A stretch of DNA of 59,024 nt from Anaerolineales bacterium (GCA_017985935.1 JAGNWT010000014.1:1-59024); one strand, 5' to 3'. Positions 6,994 through 16,848 are shown, counted from the stretch's first letter. Notes: generated by a model from the sequence alone, not told the origin. Made by a program: numbers and translations.

Positions 6994-9456
6994 TCAAGGG
7001 TGATGGGGTGAAAGGGTGAAAAGGAAGGTGGAACCCCGCCCAACCTCGCTCTCAACCCAAACGCGCCCGCCATGCACCTCAATAATGCGCTTGACGAGAG
7101 CCAACCCAACCCCGGTTCCGTCGGATTGGGGATCCAGTTTGTTGAAGAGACCGAACACCCGGTCGAGATGCTCCGGGGCGATGCCGATGCCGTTGTCTTG
7201 AACGTAGAACACAAGCCGCCCGCCTTCCTGTCCGCGCTGACCGATCTTGATCTGCGGAGATGGCTGGCTGCCCATGTATTTGGCTGCGTTATCGATCAGG
7301 TTTTGCAAGACTTCCATCAGACGCTGACGATCTCCGTGAATGGCTGGCAGGCCTGGCTGGATCTGAACGTTCGCGTGCTGTGCTTCGATCCGCCCGTGGA
7401 CGATCTCCAGCGCATCGCGGGCCAGCAATTCAAATTCAATATTCTCCGGCGGGTTGATAATGCGCCCAATGCGTGAAAGTTCAAGCAGGTCTTTGAGAAG
7501 CTGGTGCATCTTATCCACCGCGTCTTGAATGCGTTGAATGTCGGAAAACACGCGTTCAGATTTACCCGAGGCGGTGTCGCTTTTTAGATAGCCGAGAAAA
7601 CCATTGATGGTGACGAGCGGTGATTTCAGGTCGTGCGAGATGGTGTAGGTGAACCGCTCCAGTTCTGTGTTCTTGGATTCGAGCTGGCGGATCAATTCTT
7701 CGCGCTCGAGCTCGCCAAGCTTGCGGTTGGTCACATCCCTTTGAATGCCGAAGAAACCGGTGATGCGTTTCTTTTCGTCATACAGGCAGACGTATTCGCC
7801 TTCGAACCAGACCGATGTCCCATCCATTTTTAGTTCATGGGTTTCGGTGCGCAGGCGTCCACGGTCAAAAAGATCTCTGCGCAGGTTAAGTCCCTGCTTG
7901 ATGTCGTGAGCGAAGATGTCGCTTGAGGTGAGGCTGAGAAATTTTTCGCGGTCGATGCCGTATTGTTCCAGCAAGGCATTGTTGACATCGGTATATTTTT
8001 GGCGCGAGAAGATCTCGCGCAGAATTTTTTCCTTGTCTGCGGCGTTCTCCCACTCCTGCGGCTCATCGAACATGGTGAAGAAAAAGCCATCCAGTGATTG
8101 ATCGAAAAACGCCTGCAGGCGCTGCTGGTTGTCACGCAGTTCGATCTCGGACTGTCTGCGTTCGGTGATGTCGCGCAGAATGCCTTCGTGGTAAATCACC
8201 TTCCCGGCCCGGTCTCGAATGTAATGCCCGTGGTCTTCGACCCAGATCTCGGAACCGTCTTTGCGGCGCATTCGAAATTCGTTCACCAGTTGTTCTTCGC
8301 CGGTGCCGAGGGTCTGGTCTTCGCGTTCTTCCGGCGAGAAGTACATCTCTTTGGCAATGTCAACCCCCATCATCTCTTCCTTGCTCGTGTACCCGAACAT
8401 GTGCACCATGGCAGGGTTTACATCCAAAAATTGTCCTTCGTGTGTGCTTCGGTAGAGTCCGTCTAAAATTCTGTTGAACAAGGCGCGGTAGCGTTCTTCA
8501 CTCTCACGCAGCACTTCTTCTGCATGCTTGCGTTTGGTGATGTCTTCCACCGTGCCTTCGTAGTACTTGAGGTTTCCGCTCTCATCCAAAATGGCTTGCA
8601 CGTTCATGGACGTCCAGAAGGTGGAGCCGTCTTTGCGATAATCAAGAGACTCGAAGCCTGTGATCTTTTTCTCTTTTTCAAGGATCTCGATCAGGATCTT
8701 TCTCACCGCTGGTTCTACGTAGAGTTGAGATGAAATGTTCGTTATGCTTTGGATCATGTCTTCGGGAGAGTCGTACCCGTACATGCGCGCCATGGATGGA
8801 TTGACATTAAGGAATCGCCCCTCGCGCGTGCTTTGGAAGATGCCGTCAATGGCATTCTCCACGATGTGGCGGTATTTCTCCTCCGCTTTGCGGATGACCT
8901 CCTCGCGGTCCTTCTCCATCTGGTCGCGGAACCAGACCGAAACCAACACCAGCACGGTCGTCACGACCAGAGTGTAGACCGGTCCAATGATCTCGTTAAT
9001 GGTTGGAAAGGATCGCGGCGCGATGAAGGGAAAGACATGCAGCAGGGTGATCTCGATCAGCGAAAAGATCATGGTCTCCCGGGTCGGGAGAAGAATTCCG
9101 CATAAGATCACGCCCGGGATCAAATAATAGAGCGCCGCGATCGGGTCAGATTCCTGCCCGATGAGAATGCTGGTAAGGATCACGACCGGGAACATGACCA
9201 GGATCAGGAAGGTCGCGTACTTGTGCGCCCGGCTGTGATTCAGAATATAGGATGCGAACAGGATGACATATCCATACCAGAGCGGAAGATAGTCCGGCGT
9301 GGTCAGCAGGTGAGATATATCCACAGCCAGGAACAGGGCGATCAGTGGGATCAAAACAATATTGAGCAGGCGCGACCTGTGGCGCAGTGAGCTTCCTTGA
9401 ATATGATCCGGCGGCTCGATCAGTTTTTGGTGAATGGATCTTCCCAGGCTACGCAT
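6994..9456 (-). CDS. Membrane-bound sensor histidine kinase with three PAS domains
   Basis: 820 residues. Six hydrophobic helices span about 32-175, without an obvious extracellular domain. Three PAS domains follow (about 192-315, 318-440 and 445-585), each ending in a PAC-type 'DITKRK', 'DITERR' or 'DVTNRK' segment. The HisKA helix has the phospho-acceptor His608 in 'YTISHDLKSPL'. The ATPase domain has the N box (Asn723), DNGIG (about 754-758) and GTGVGLAL (about 780-787). No receiver domain or adjacent response regulator is present, so the partner is elsewhere. It lies 45 bases after a lipoprotein gene on the same strand and may share that operon. Confidence 0.95.
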   Translation of the reverse strand: MRSLGRSIHQKLIEPPDHIQGSSLRHRSRLLNIVLIPLIALFLAVDISHLLTTPDYLPLWYGYVILFASYILNHSRAHKYATFLILVMFPVVILTSILIGQESDPIAALYYLIPGVILCGILLPTRETMIFSLIEITLLHVFPFIAPRSFPTINEIIGPVYTLVVTTVLVLVSVWFRDQMEKDREEVIRKAEEKYRHIVENAIDGIFQSTREGRFLNVNPSMARMYGYDSPEDMIQSITNISSQLYVEPAVRKILIEILEKEKKITGFESLDYRKDGSTFWTSMNVQAILDESGNLKYYEGTVEDITKRKHAEEVLRESEERYRALFNRILDGLYRSTHEGQFLDVNPAMVHMFGYTSKEEMMGVDIAKEMYFSPEEREDQTLGTGEEQLVNEFRMRRKDGSEIWVEDHGHYIRDRAGKVIYHEGILRDITERRQSEIELRDNQQRLQAFFDQSLDGFFFTMFDEPQEWENAADKEKILREIFSRQKYTDVNNALLEQYGIDREKFLSLTSSDIFAHDIKQGLNLRRDLFDRGRLRTETHELKMDGTSVWFEGEYVCLYDEKKRITGFFGIQRDVTNRKLGELEREELIRQLESKNTELERFTYTISHDLKSPLVTINGFLGYLKSDTASGKSERVFSDIQRIQDAVDKMHQLLKDLLELSRIGRIINPPENIEFELLARDALEIVHGRIEAQHANVQIQPGLPAIHGDRQRLMEVLQNLIDNAAKYMGSQPSPQIKIGQRGQEGGRLVFYVQDNGIGIAPEHLDRVFGLFNKLDPQSDGTGVGLALVKRIIEVHGGRVWVESEVGRGSTFLFTLSPHHP

Positions 9457-9501
9457 TCTTGTTCCTCGGCAGTGTGGATCGTCTCTGACTTTCCCGCTGC
9501 G

Positions 9502-10077
9502 TTATGAAATCCAGACCATCACTTGTTCCGTGATGATCCACTGTCCATTCTTCTTTTCCATCAGGTAATAATAGCCGGCGCCCATTAAGGGAGCTGCCAC
9601 ATTCCCCACGTAGACCACGGCCTGGTCGAGGGTATCGTTGAAACCCACTCTCGAAAAGACGGTGTACCCGTGCGCCCCTTCGTAGGTTTGGGTGAGCAGC
9701 GTGTCCCAATCGGGTTGGCTGGTGATCTGATAAATTTCCTCGGCGGGCACAAGGATGAAGTCGGCATCCAACTGCATATCTGATGAGAGTTTGCCGGGCT
9801 GGGTGTTGCGCTCGATATAACTTTCGACAGCCTCCTGGGGAGCTTCGGGCAGTTCCGATTCCAAATATTCCCGAACCTCATCAGGGGTGTCTTGCGGGAA
9901 GATGGCTGAGGTCTCGAGCATGATGACGACCTTGCCTTCTGCGCCGCCCACAAAATAGTCGTACACCGCCTGCTCTGCTTTTTCAATCTCGTCGGCGGAA
10001 GGCTTGGATGCGGATGGCGCGCAGGCGGCGGTCAGGGCAAGAATGAAGACGAAGGTCGCAAATCTTCTGAAGTGCAT
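9502..10077 (-). CDS. Lipoprotein of unknown function
   Basis: 191 residues. A signal peptide ends in the lipobox TAAC (Cys19). The mature part has no cysteine pairs or motifs I recognise. Its last 30 residues ('YYYLMEKKNGQWIITEQVMVWIS') resemble the final strands of NTF2-like/SnoaL-like folds. The gene starts 8 bases after the DUF4230 gene ends, so the two are almost certainly co-transcribed. No good Shine-Dalgarno is visible, so translation may be coupled. Confidence 0.7.
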   Translation of the reverse strand: MHFRRFATFVFILALTAACAPSASKPSADEIEKAEQAVYDYFVGGAEGKVVIMLETSAIFPQDTPDEVREYLESELPEAPQEAVESYIERNTQPGKLSSDMQLDADFILVPAEEIYQITSQPDWDTLLTQTYEGAHGYTVFSRVGFNDTLDQAVVYVGNVAAPLMGAGYYYLMEKKNGQWIITEQVMVWIS

Positions 10078-10085
10078 GCTGCTTG

Positions 10086-10772
10086 TTATCTCACGAACTG
10101 CACCGAGTCATATCCCAACTGCTCGGTGAAGAATCGATAGAAATAATTTTCGGCGTTGGCTTGAGCCTGCATCAGGATGCCGTCTTCCAAAACCGCTGAG
10201 CGGATCTTTTCCTCGGCGGCCTGGCGGCAGGTGGTCTCCAGGTCTATGTTGGTCGGCGCGAGCGGACCAGTCACACGGTCATAGACATAGGATTTTTCAT
10301 TGTTCAGGGTCACCACGAACAGTTCGGCGGGCGGGAGTTTTACAAGCAAAGTATCGCCCACCAGACTCATATCGCCGGGCTGAAATTTTTCCATGTCAAT
10401 GCCCGCGATCACTTCCCCGTGTCCCACGAATAACAATTTATCTCCGATCGCGTACCCTAAAATACCCTCCTGATTTAACTGACAGGTCACGACCTGTTCT
10501 GCGCTGTATTGGATCGTCTCCAGCCGTGCCAGCGAGCGGATGTTATTAATATAAGTGATGGGGTCGGGGATGATGGTGGGTGTGGGATTCATCATCTGCG
10601 CCACCTGGGTCTGCAAAGCCTGATTTGCCTGATTCACCTGCTCAAAAGGGGCGGTTGCGGCTTCTGCGGCCGCTTTCGTGCTCTCGCGCACAGTTTGTAC
10701 GATAAAATATACCCCTGCGGCAAGAACGATCAAGATCAAAATGGACATGATCGTGTTGAATGTGTTTTTCAT
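10086..10772 (-). CDS. DUF4230-family membrane-anchored protein
   Basis: 228 residues. One N-terminal transmembrane helix (about 6-25) is followed by a coiled-coil-like Ala/Gln-rich segment (about 30-60). The C-terminal domain (about 75-228) has the pattern 'DMEKFQPGDMSLVGDTLLVKLP' and a helix-rich end 'AEENYFYRFFTEQLGYD'-like, typical of DUF4230 proteins, whose function is unknown. I chose the ATG at 10772 over an in-frame start at 10847 because AGAAAGGA lies just before it and the membrane helix begins there. It heads the lipoprotein/histidine-kinase group. Confidence 0.8.
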   Translation of the reverse strand: MKNTFNTIMSILILIVLAAGVYFIVQTVRESTKAAAEAATAPFEQVNQANQALQTQVAQMMNPTPTIIPDPITYINNIRSLARLETIQYSAEQVVTCQLNQEGILGYAIGDKLLFVGHGEVIAGIDMEKFQPGDMSLVGDTLLVKLPPAELFVVTLNNEKSYVYDRVTGPLAPTNIDLETTCRQAAEEKIRSAVLEDGILMQAQANAENYFYRFFTEQLGYDSVQFVR

Positions 10773-10806
10773 GCGTGTCCTTTCTCTCTGTTTTATTACT
10801 TGTCTT

Positions 10807-10836
10807 ATTATAGCAACATCAGTATGATAATGTGAA
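10807..10836 (-). promoter_or_regulatory. Promoter of the DUF4230 operon
   Basis: On the minus strand, -35 TTCACA (complement of 10831-10836) and -10 TATAAT (complement of 10807-10812) are 18 bases apart, 35 bases upstream of the start codon. The divergent PhnD-like gene starts at 10850, so control elements may be shared. Confidence 0.55.
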
Positions 10837-10849
10837 AATACCACCATAA

Positions 10850-11857
10850 ATGAAGAAACTTCTCCTTACGCTCTCACTCGCCATTCTTGGATGTGCATCT
10901 CCTGTTCAACTGATTCAGGGGACGCCCACGCCTACCCTTCCCCCCACAGAGACTCCCGCCCCCACACAGACGCCTCTTCCCACGGCCGAGCCGGGTACTG
11001 AACAAAATCCATTGATCCTCGCCCTGGGACCTTCCCCCACGCCCAGCGAAGACATGGTGTCTGCCGGGAATGTCATCGCTGCCTTCCTGGAGTCTCACAC
11101 CGGGTATCGCATTGTAAGTGTCGCGCCTCCATCTGAAACCGCTCTGGTCGATGCCCTGGATAAGGGCAACGCGCATATCGCCTCGCTCTCTCCCTATGCC
11201 TACCTCATGGCCCGCGAAAATGATTCGGTCACCGCCGTGCTGGCTCGCATGCGTGATGGTCAGGGATTTTACGGGGCGCAGTTCATTGCCAATCGCAAGA
11301 GCGGATTCACTTCGTATTACGATGCCGCGCGCGATGTCAACACCTCCGGCGCCTTCGATGCGCTACAGCAGCTCAGGAATAAAAAGCCATGCTGGAGCGA
11401 CGCCGCTTCTCCATCCGGGTATGTTGTGCCGCTCGGATTGCTGAACCAGTCACAGATCACGACCGGGACCGGCGCCTTCCTCGAAGGACAGCCCAGTGTT
11501 GTGCGCGCCGTCTATGCTGAAAATATCTGCGACTTTGGCGCCACCTTCATTGATGCCCGGCAATCCCCCACGCTTGAATCGGACTACGGCGATGTGATGG
11601 AACGGGTGGTCGTGCTGTGGCGCGTACCAAAGATCATCCCCTACGAAAATATTGTGATCGCAAATGACCTGCCTGTGGAAATGCGCCGCGTCCTTCAGCG
11701 CGCATTTGTAGACTTGATCCTCACGCCCGAGGGAAAGTCTGCCTTGCAAACCGTGTACGGCATTGATGAGATACAGATCGCCGAAGACGCGATGTATGAT
11801 GAATTCGCATCTTATGTGAAGGCTTCAGGCTTGAGCCTGACAGACCTGATCAAGTAA
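10850..11857 (+). CDS. PhnD/SsuA-like substrate-binding lipoprotein, orphan
   Basis: 335 residues. A signal peptide with lipobox LGC (Cys15) is followed by a TPTP-rich linker to about residue 48. The periplasmic-binding fold has the PhnD-type landmarks 'LILALGPSPTPSEDMVSAGNVIAAFLE', 'GNAHIASLSPYAYLMA' and 'YENIVIANDLP...LQRAFVDLILTPEGK'. Such proteins bind phosphate, phosphite, phosphonate or similar anions for ABC import. No ATPase or permease gene is adjacent, so it may serve as a sensor or work with transporters elsewhere. The start overlaps the intergenic region shared with the divergent DUF4230 gene, and no strong Shine-Dalgarno is visible. Confidence 0.85.
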   Translation: MKKLLLTLSLAILGCASPVQLIQGTPTPTLPPTETPAPTQTPLPTAEPGTEQNPLILALGPSPTPSEDMVSAGNVIAAFLESHTGYRIVSVAPPSETALVDALDKGNAHIASLSPYAYLMARENDSVTAVLARMRDGQGFYGAQFIANRKSGFTSYYDAARDVNTSGAFDALQQLRNKKPCWSDAASPSGYVVPLGLLNQSQITTGTGAFLEGQPSVVRAVYAENICDFGATFIDARQSPTLESDYGDVMERVVVLWRVPKIIPYENIVIANDLPVEMRRVLQRAFVDLILTPEGKSALQTVYGIDEIQIAEDAMYDEFASYVKASGLSLTDLIK

Positions 11858-11939
11858 AACCATATCTTTGTGAAGTGATGGAGTGCTCTTCGAGAAGAAA
11901 CTCGGAGAGCGCTTTGACATATACTGTAAAATATTTCCC

Positions 11940-12593
11940 ATGTTTAAAAAAGTATTGAAGTTCCTCTGGCGGCTGACGCTGCTGCTTTTGCTGTTCGTTT
12001 TTGTGGGTTTGTTCTTTCCGAAGTTGACCATGCTGCTTTTTGCCGCTCCGCGCACCTTCACCGTGGAGGATGTCCCTGCTGAGCGGGTGGCGGTTGTGTT
12101 CGGTGCTGGACTTCTGCGCGACGGCTCGGCGGGACCCGTTCTGCGTGACCGTGTGGAAACAGCTGTGAAGTTATATCAACAGCAAAAAGTGGAGAAGCTG
12201 TTGATGAGCGGCGATAACCGGTTTGTGGAATATAACGAGCCGGAAGCCATGCGGGCTTATGCCATGAAGCTCGGCGTTCCAGATGAAGATATTGTTCTGG
12301 ATTACGCCGGCCGCCGCACCTACGATACGTGTTACCGGGCGGGCTCGATCTTTCAAGTGCGTTCAGCCGTTTTGGTCACGCAGAGTTTTCACATGGCGCG
12401 GGCGTTATTTTTGTGCAATTGGTTTGGCGTGGAAGCGACCGGTGTGGCGGCCGATAACGCCTACTTCCGAAAAGTTTCCCGTTTATACTGGAACGTCCGT
12501 GAGCTATTTGCCACCACGCAGGCTATGTGGGATGTGGCGGTGACAAAGCCCCTGCCTGTTTTGGGTGAACTTGAACCGATCACCTTTGAATAA
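11940..12593 (+). CDS. SanA/YdcF-like DUF218 membrane protein
   Basis: 217 residues from the ATG at 11940. An N-terminal membrane helix (about 8-28) precedes a DUF218 domain with 'RVAVVFGAGLLRDG', 'KLLMSGDN', 'DIVLDYAGRRTYDTCYRA' and 'VLVTQSFHMARALFLC'. These are the hallmark blocks of the SanA branch, which has been linked to envelope barrier function and vancomycin sensitivity. An upstream GTG (11883) is in frame but would place 19 non-conserved residues before the signal anchor, so the later ATG is preferred. There is no Shine-Dalgarno. Confidence 0.85.
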   Translation: MFKKVLKFLWRLTLLLLLFVFVGLFFPKLTMLLFAAPRTFTVEDVPAERVAVVFGAGLLRDGSAGPVLRDRVETAVKLYQQQKVEKLLMSGDNRFVEYNEPEAMRAYAMKLGVPDEDIVLDYAGRRTYDTCYRAGSIFQVRSAVLVTQSFHMARALFLCNWFGVEATGVAADNAYFRKVSRLYWNVRELFATTQAMWDVAVTKPLPVLGELEPITFE

Positions 12594-12616
12594 AAAATCT
12601 ACAATTGGAGAGAACA

Positions 12617-13183
12617 ATGACTCGTGAAGAAGCACTGTCCCTTGTGCGTGAATTTGTGAAGAATGAAGGACTTGTGCGGCACATGCTGTCTGTGGAAGCC
12701 GCCATGCGTTTTTATGCCGAAAAATACGGCGAAGATGTCGAGCGGTGGGGGCTGATCGGTCTGCTCCATGATTTTGATTGGGAGATCCACCCCACCCTTG
12801 AGAATCATCCGCAGTCGGGCGCGCCGATTTTGCGCGAACGCGGCGTGAGCGAAGACATCATTCAGGACATCCTCAGCCATGCCGATCACCTTGAACTTCC
12901 GCGTGATACCCTTTGCCGAAAAGCCATCGCCGCGTGTGACGAAGTGACAGGCTTGATCACCGCCGTTGCGTTGGTTCGTCCCTCTCGTTCGCTCTACGAC
13001 CTTGAGCCTTCATCGGTCAAGAAGAAATGGAAGGACAAGGCGTTTGCCGCAGGGACCGACCGCACGGAAATGGAACATGCCGCCCAGGTCTTTGGCGTGG
13101 AGTTGTGGGAGCATGTGGGCAATGTCATCACCGCCATGCGCAGGATCGCACCCGAGCTGGGGCTGGTCGGTAATTTGGGTTGA
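12617..13183 (+). CDS. HD-domain hydrolase
   Basis: 188 residues. The conserved His/Asp metal pattern is 'HMLSVEAAM' (about 22), 'GLLHDFDW' (about 50-53) and 'DILSHADH' (about 86-89), as in small HDIG phosphohydrolases of the YfbR/uncharacterised HD group. The substrate is unknown, possibly a nucleotide. GGAGAG lies 7 bases before the ATG at 12617, which is chosen over a TTG four codons upstream. It follows the SanA-like gene by 23 bases and may be co-transcribed with it. Confidence 0.88.
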   Translation: MTREEALSLVREFVKNEGLVRHMLSVEAAMRFYAEKYGEDVERWGLIGLLHDFDWEIHPTLENHPQSGAPILRERGVSEDIIQDILSHADHLELPRDTLCRKAIAACDEVTGLITAVALVRPSRSLYDLEPSSVKKKWKDKAFAAGTDRTEMEHAAQVFGVELWEHVGNVITAMRRIAPELGLVGNLG

Positions 13184-13334
13184 GGCGGATTTTGCTGCCG
13201 GTCAATTTCCAATCCTTGCGAAATTGAAATTGGCAGACCCTCCATGTAGTTGAAATGATGCGGGCATTTTCGTAGAATCAGTTTGCGTTATACTGCCTGA
13301 GTTATTAATATCCATTGTCAAAAAGGAGATGATC

Positions 13335-14084
13335 ATGAGTTTAAATAAAGTTGTTCGACCCTTGCTTGCTGTTTTTGTTCTTGTTCTGGCATCCCTGGCT
13401 TGCGCCCTGGGTGGACCTCCCGCCATTGGCGAGGTGGTTGTTGCAGAAGGGCTGACCGCAGATTACCTGCCCATTGGTGGACCCATCGACACCTATACTT
13501 CAGATGACACGGTTATCAACATTTCGGTTGAAGTTCAGAACCTTGAAGTAGGCACCACCGTGGAAGTGAGATATAAGCTGAACGGCGCAGATTACGAAAC
13601 CCTGACCTCCACCGCGAATGAGGCTGGCTCCGGTTATTATGGATTCACCCTCACTGTGGATAGCGGACTTCTGCCCGGTGACTATGTGGCGGATATCTAT
13701 CTCAACGGGCAGCTTGCCAAGTCTGCGACCTTCAAGGTCGTAGCCAGCGGACCTCCCTCGATCGCCGGAGCAGTCAGCGCCCGCAGCCTGGACGAAAACT
13801 ATCAGCCGGTTAACCCGACCGCCGTCTTCGGAACGAGCGACACCTTCTACATCTCAGTGAATGTGAAGAATCTGGTCGTCGGCAGTGATGTGACCGTCAA
13901 GTATTCCTATGAAGGCGAACATGCTTCAGACGCCGATACGACCGTCGTGGCAGATCAGGCGGGCTCCGGCTATTATGGCTTCAGCCTCACACCTCCTCCC
14001 GATGGCTTCCCGGTTGGCAATTACACCGCCGAAGTGTATTTGGACGGCGTGCTCTCCACCACTGTGGCTTTCTCAGTTCAGTAA
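13335..14084 (+). CDS. Lipoprotein with two tandem copies of a beta domain
   Basis: 249 residues. A signal peptide with lipobox LAC (Cys about 24) precedes two repeats of about 105 residues, near 28-135 and 138-249. Both copies share 'PP-x-I', a 'T-D-x-(V/F)-(I/Y)-I-S-V-(E/N)-V-(Q/K)-N-L' strand, 'AGSGYYGF(T/S)LT' and a closing 'G-(D/N)-Y-x-A-(D/E)-(I/V)-Y-L-(N/D)-G-x-L' strand. This is an internal duplication of an Ig-like/CARDB-like fold. AAAAGGAG is better spaced to the ATG at 13335 than to the one at 13329. The family is not recognised. Confidence 0.78.
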   Translation: MSLNKVVRPLLAVFVLVLASLACALGGPPAIGEVVVAEGLTADYLPIGGPIDTYTSDDTVINISVEVQNLEVGTTVEVRYKLNGADYETLTSTANEAGSGYYGFTLTVDSGLLPGDYVADIYLNGQLAKSATFKVVASGPPSIAGAVSARSLDENYQPVNPTAVFGTSDTFYISVNVKNLVVGSDVTVKYSYEGEHASDADTTVVADQAGSGYYGFSLTPPPDGFPVGNYTAEVYLDGVLSTTVAFSVQ

Positions 14085-14093
14085 AAAAAGATT

Positions 14094-14137
14094 AAAACAA
14101 AAAGGACAGTCGCGATCGCGACTGTCCTTTTTGTTTT
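14094..14137. terminator. Bidirectional terminator (22-bp perfect palindrome)
   Basis: The two arms, 14094-14115 and 14116-14137, are exact reverse complements with terminal A and T runs. The site lies between convergent genes (lipoprotein and gyrA). Confidence 0.93.
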
Positions 14138-14147
14138 AAGTGCAGGC

Positions 14148-16712
14148 TTACTTTTTCTTCTTTGCTGGCTTGGCTTTTGCCTTCGCAGGTTTCGCCGCTT
14201 TCTTGCCTTTCACAGCCTTGGCTTTTGGCGCGGCTTTCTTTTCTTCTTTCACCGCTTTTACGAACCGCTCCACCGTCCAACCGACCACCACCGAGGTGAC
14301 CGCTTCGCCGGGCTTCACTTCCACCAGGTTGTCGCCTTTGGCGGCGGCGCGTTTGCGGACGCCGGCTGCATCCAGCCGGGCCGACTTGGGTGCGCCCTTG
14401 CTGGTGTGGATGGTGGCGATGTGGTTCGGTTTGCCCGAGGCAGCGCCCGCGAGGGTCACTTTCTTTGGCAGCGGCCACGCGACCACACCCTTGCCGTAGC
14501 GTCCCTGTGTCGGGAATTCCTTCTCGCCGACCCGTTTGGCTTTTCCATCAGAAGTGATCAGGAAGATCTCGCCTTCGGCAGGCAGGATCTCCGCGCCGAC
14601 CAATTCGTCATTGTCATCCAGTTTGATTCCGTTCACGCCTGCAGCGACCAGACCCATGGGACGCACATCGTCTTCCTTGAAGCGGATCGCCATGCCTTGT
14701 GATGTGACCAGCAGGACATCCTTCTTCAAGCCGTCGGTCAACCCAACCCAGCCGAGTCTGTCGCCGTCGTTAACTCTCGCCAGTACAAAGGTCTGCGCAG
14801 AGGGACCGGGCAGTTCGGTGATGAGACTCTTCTTGACCATGCCAAAGCGTGAGACCGTAATGACGCAGGTCTCTGGCGCGAACTCGGAGCGTTTGGCAGG
14901 CAGCGAGAAGATCGCCGCGAGTTTGTCGTTCTCTGTCAACGGCGACGCCTTGAAGTAGGGAATGCCGTCATGCAAATGTCCGTTCGTGCCGATCTCGGGC
15001 AGGGTGTGCAGGGCAATGGCTGCGGCTTTGCCGTTCTCAGAAACAAGGTAGAGCGTATCCGTTGATGATGCCTTCACCAACAGGTGCGGAGCGTCGTTAC
15101 CTGATGGGCGCGGAGCCTTGTCATCGTGTGTGCGCGCCATGATCCCTTCAGCCGTGACTCCGATCCACACGGTTTGCTCGGTGATCAGGTCTGTGGCGAC
15201 CAGTGACTTTACGCCCTTGCCGCTCTTCTTGAGATTCACGATCTGCGTGCGGCGGCGGTCGCCATACGCGGCTTTCACGCGCGCGAGTTCATCCGCGACC
15301 ACGCCGCGCATCAACTTCGGTGACTTTAATAACGTGGTCAGTTCTTTGATGACCCCGGTCACTTCCTTGTATTCGGTTTCGATCTTTTTGCGTTCGAGCG
15401 CAGCCAGACGGCGCAATTGCATGTCGAGAATGGCGTTGGCTTGTAAATCTGTCAGCTTGTAACGCTTCGTCAGTTTTTGGCGGGCAGTCTCCACGTCGGG
15501 AGCAGACCGGATCAGGTTGATGATCTCGTCCAGATTCTTGAGCGCGGTCAAATATCCTTCGAGGATGTGCGCCCGTGCCTTCGCCTTATCCAGATCGAAC
15601 TCGGCGCGTCTTTTGATGACCGTCAGCCGGTGCTCGATATAAACACGCAGCGCCTGTTTGAGAGTGAGGGTGCGCGGCTCGCCATCGACCAGCGCGAGCA
15701 GGTTAATGCCGAAGGTGGTCTGCATGGGCGTGCGCTTGTACAACTCGCGCAAGATGGACTCAGGTTCGACGTTCTTCGTCATTTCAAGGACGATGCGCAT
15801 GCCCTGCCGGTCAGATTCGTCACGCAGGTCAGAGAGACCTTCGAGATGCCCGTCACGCGCCAGCTCTGCGATGCGCTCGATCAAACTGGACTTGTTGACC
15901 TGATACGGCAATTCTGTGACAATGATTCGGCTCTTGCCTCTTTCCATCTCTTCGATGTGCGCCTTGGCTTGCACGGTGACGCGCCCGCGCCCCGAGCCAT
16001 ACGCAGACTCGATATCGTCTTCGCCTTTTTCCTGAATGATGATGCCGCCGGTCGGGAAGTCCGGTCCCTGCACGAACTCCATCAACTGCTCAACATCGAT
16101 GTCGTCGAGCTTTTCCCACTTCTCGATCATGTATACCAGCGCATCCACGATCTCGCCCAGGTTGTGCGGCGGGATGGAAGTTGCCATGCCCACAGCGATG
16201 CCTGTCGCGCCGTTCACCAAAAGGTTGGGGATCGCGGCGGGAAGCACGCCCGGCTCTTCGAGCGTATCGTCGAAGTTCGAGACGAAGTCAACCGTTTCCT
16301 TGTTCAGGTCAAAAAGGATGTCGAGCGCGGCGGAAGTGAGCCGCGCCTCGGTGTAACGCATCGCGGCGGGCGGGTCGCCATCGACCGAGCCGAAGTTTCC
16401 CTGACCGTCCACGAGCAGGGTGCGCAGGGAGAAATCCTGTGCCATGCGCGCCATCGCTTCGTACACTGCCGAGTCGCCGTGCGGATGATATTTGCCGAGC
16501 ACTTCACCCACGATACGGGCGGACTTCTTGTAAGCGGTGTCCGCGCGGATGCCCATGTCGTACATGGCGTACAGGATGCGCCGCTGCACGGGCTTGAGTC
16601 CGTCACGCGCATCGGGCAGGGCGCGCGCCACAATGACCGACATGGCGTAATCGAGATACGCCTGCTGCATTTCAGTGTCGATGTCTATTTTTCTAATGAT
16701 GCCTGATTCCAT
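14148..16712 (-). CDS. gyrA: DNA gyrase subunit A (type IIA topoisomerase), with basic C-terminal tail
   Basis: 854 residues. The breakage-reunion domain has catalytic Tyr120 in '[10 protein letters not shown]'. The quinolone-determining region '[20 protein letters not shown]' has Ser81 and Glu85 at the positions of E. coli Ser83 and Asp87. The C-terminal beta-pinwheel spans about 510-800. The GyrA box is degenerate: 'QGRYGKG' at about 735-745, compared with QRRGGKG. The last 36 or so residues form a Lys/Ala/Pro tail, histone H1-like. No gyrB is adjacent. ParC identity cannot be fully excluded given the weak box, but full-length pinwheel blades favour gyrase. Confidence 0.9.
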   Translation of the reverse strand: MESGIIRKIDIDTEMQQAYLDYAMSVIVARALPDARDGLKPVQRRILYAMYDMGIRADTAYKKSARIVGEVLGKYHPHGDSAVYEAMARMAQDFSLRTLLVDGQGNFGSVDGDPPAAMRYTEARLTSAALDILFDLNKETVDFVSNFDDTLEEPGVLPAAIPNLLVNGATGIAVGMATSIPPHNLGEIVDALVYMIEKWEKLDDIDVEQLMEFVQGPDFPTGGIIIQEKGEDDIESAYGSGRGRVTVQAKAHIEEMERGKSRIIVTELPYQVNKSSLIERIAELARDGHLEGLSDLRDESDRQGMRIVLEMTKNVEPESILRELYKRTPMQTTFGINLLALVDGEPRTLTLKQALRVYIEHRLTVIKRRAEFDLDKAKARAHILEGYLTALKNLDEIINLIRSAPDVETARQKLTKRYKLTDLQANAILDMQLRRLAALERKKIETEYKEVTGVIKELTTLLKSPKLMRGVVADELARVKAAYGDRRRTQIVNLKKSGKGVKSLVATDLITEQTVWIGVTAEGIMARTHDDKAPRPSGNDAPHLLVKASSTDTLYLVSENGKAAAIALHTLPEIGTNGHLHDGIPYFKASPLTENDKLAAIFSLPAKRSEFAPETCVITVSRFGMVKKSLITELPGPSAQTFVLARVNDGDRLGWVGLTDGLKKDVLLVTSQGMAIRFKEDDVRPMGLVAAGVNGIKLDDNDELVGAEILPAEGEIFLITSDGKAKRVGEKEFPTQGRYGKGVVAWPLPKKVTLAGAASGKPNHIATIHTSKGAPKSARLDAAGVRKRAAAKGDNLVEVKPGEAVTSVVVGWTVERFVKAVKEEKKAAPKAKAVKGKKAAKPAKAKAKPAKKKK

Positions 16713-16819
16713 ATTAAATCCTTTTCAAACACAGTGACACTCAAGGTGCCGGGAAAACTTTTGTGAGCTTCACGCTCTTTGTGCTTAGATTTTTGAATTT
16801 TTGTTCTATTGCGGGGCAT

Positions 16820-16848
16820 ATCTTACGGGGAAAGAGAACAGGCGTCAA
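16820..16848 (-). promoter_or_regulatory. Candidate gyrA promoter
   Basis: On the minus strand, -35 TTGACG (complement of 16843-16848) and -10 TAAGAT (complement of 16820-16825) are 17 bases apart, giving a leader of about 100 bases before gyrA. No other candidate in the 217-base gap looks better. Confidence 0.5.

Noticed and set aside
11914..11932. TTGACA near TATACT/TAAAAT ahead of the SanA-like gene
   Set aside because: The spacing between the boxes is far too short for a promoter, and no alternative -35 fits.
15477..16706. Long plus-strand ORF (409 codons) opposite gyrA
   Set aside because: It mirrors conserved gyrA coding sequence, has no recognisable domain or ribosome site, and gyrA has clear catalytic motifs on the other strand.
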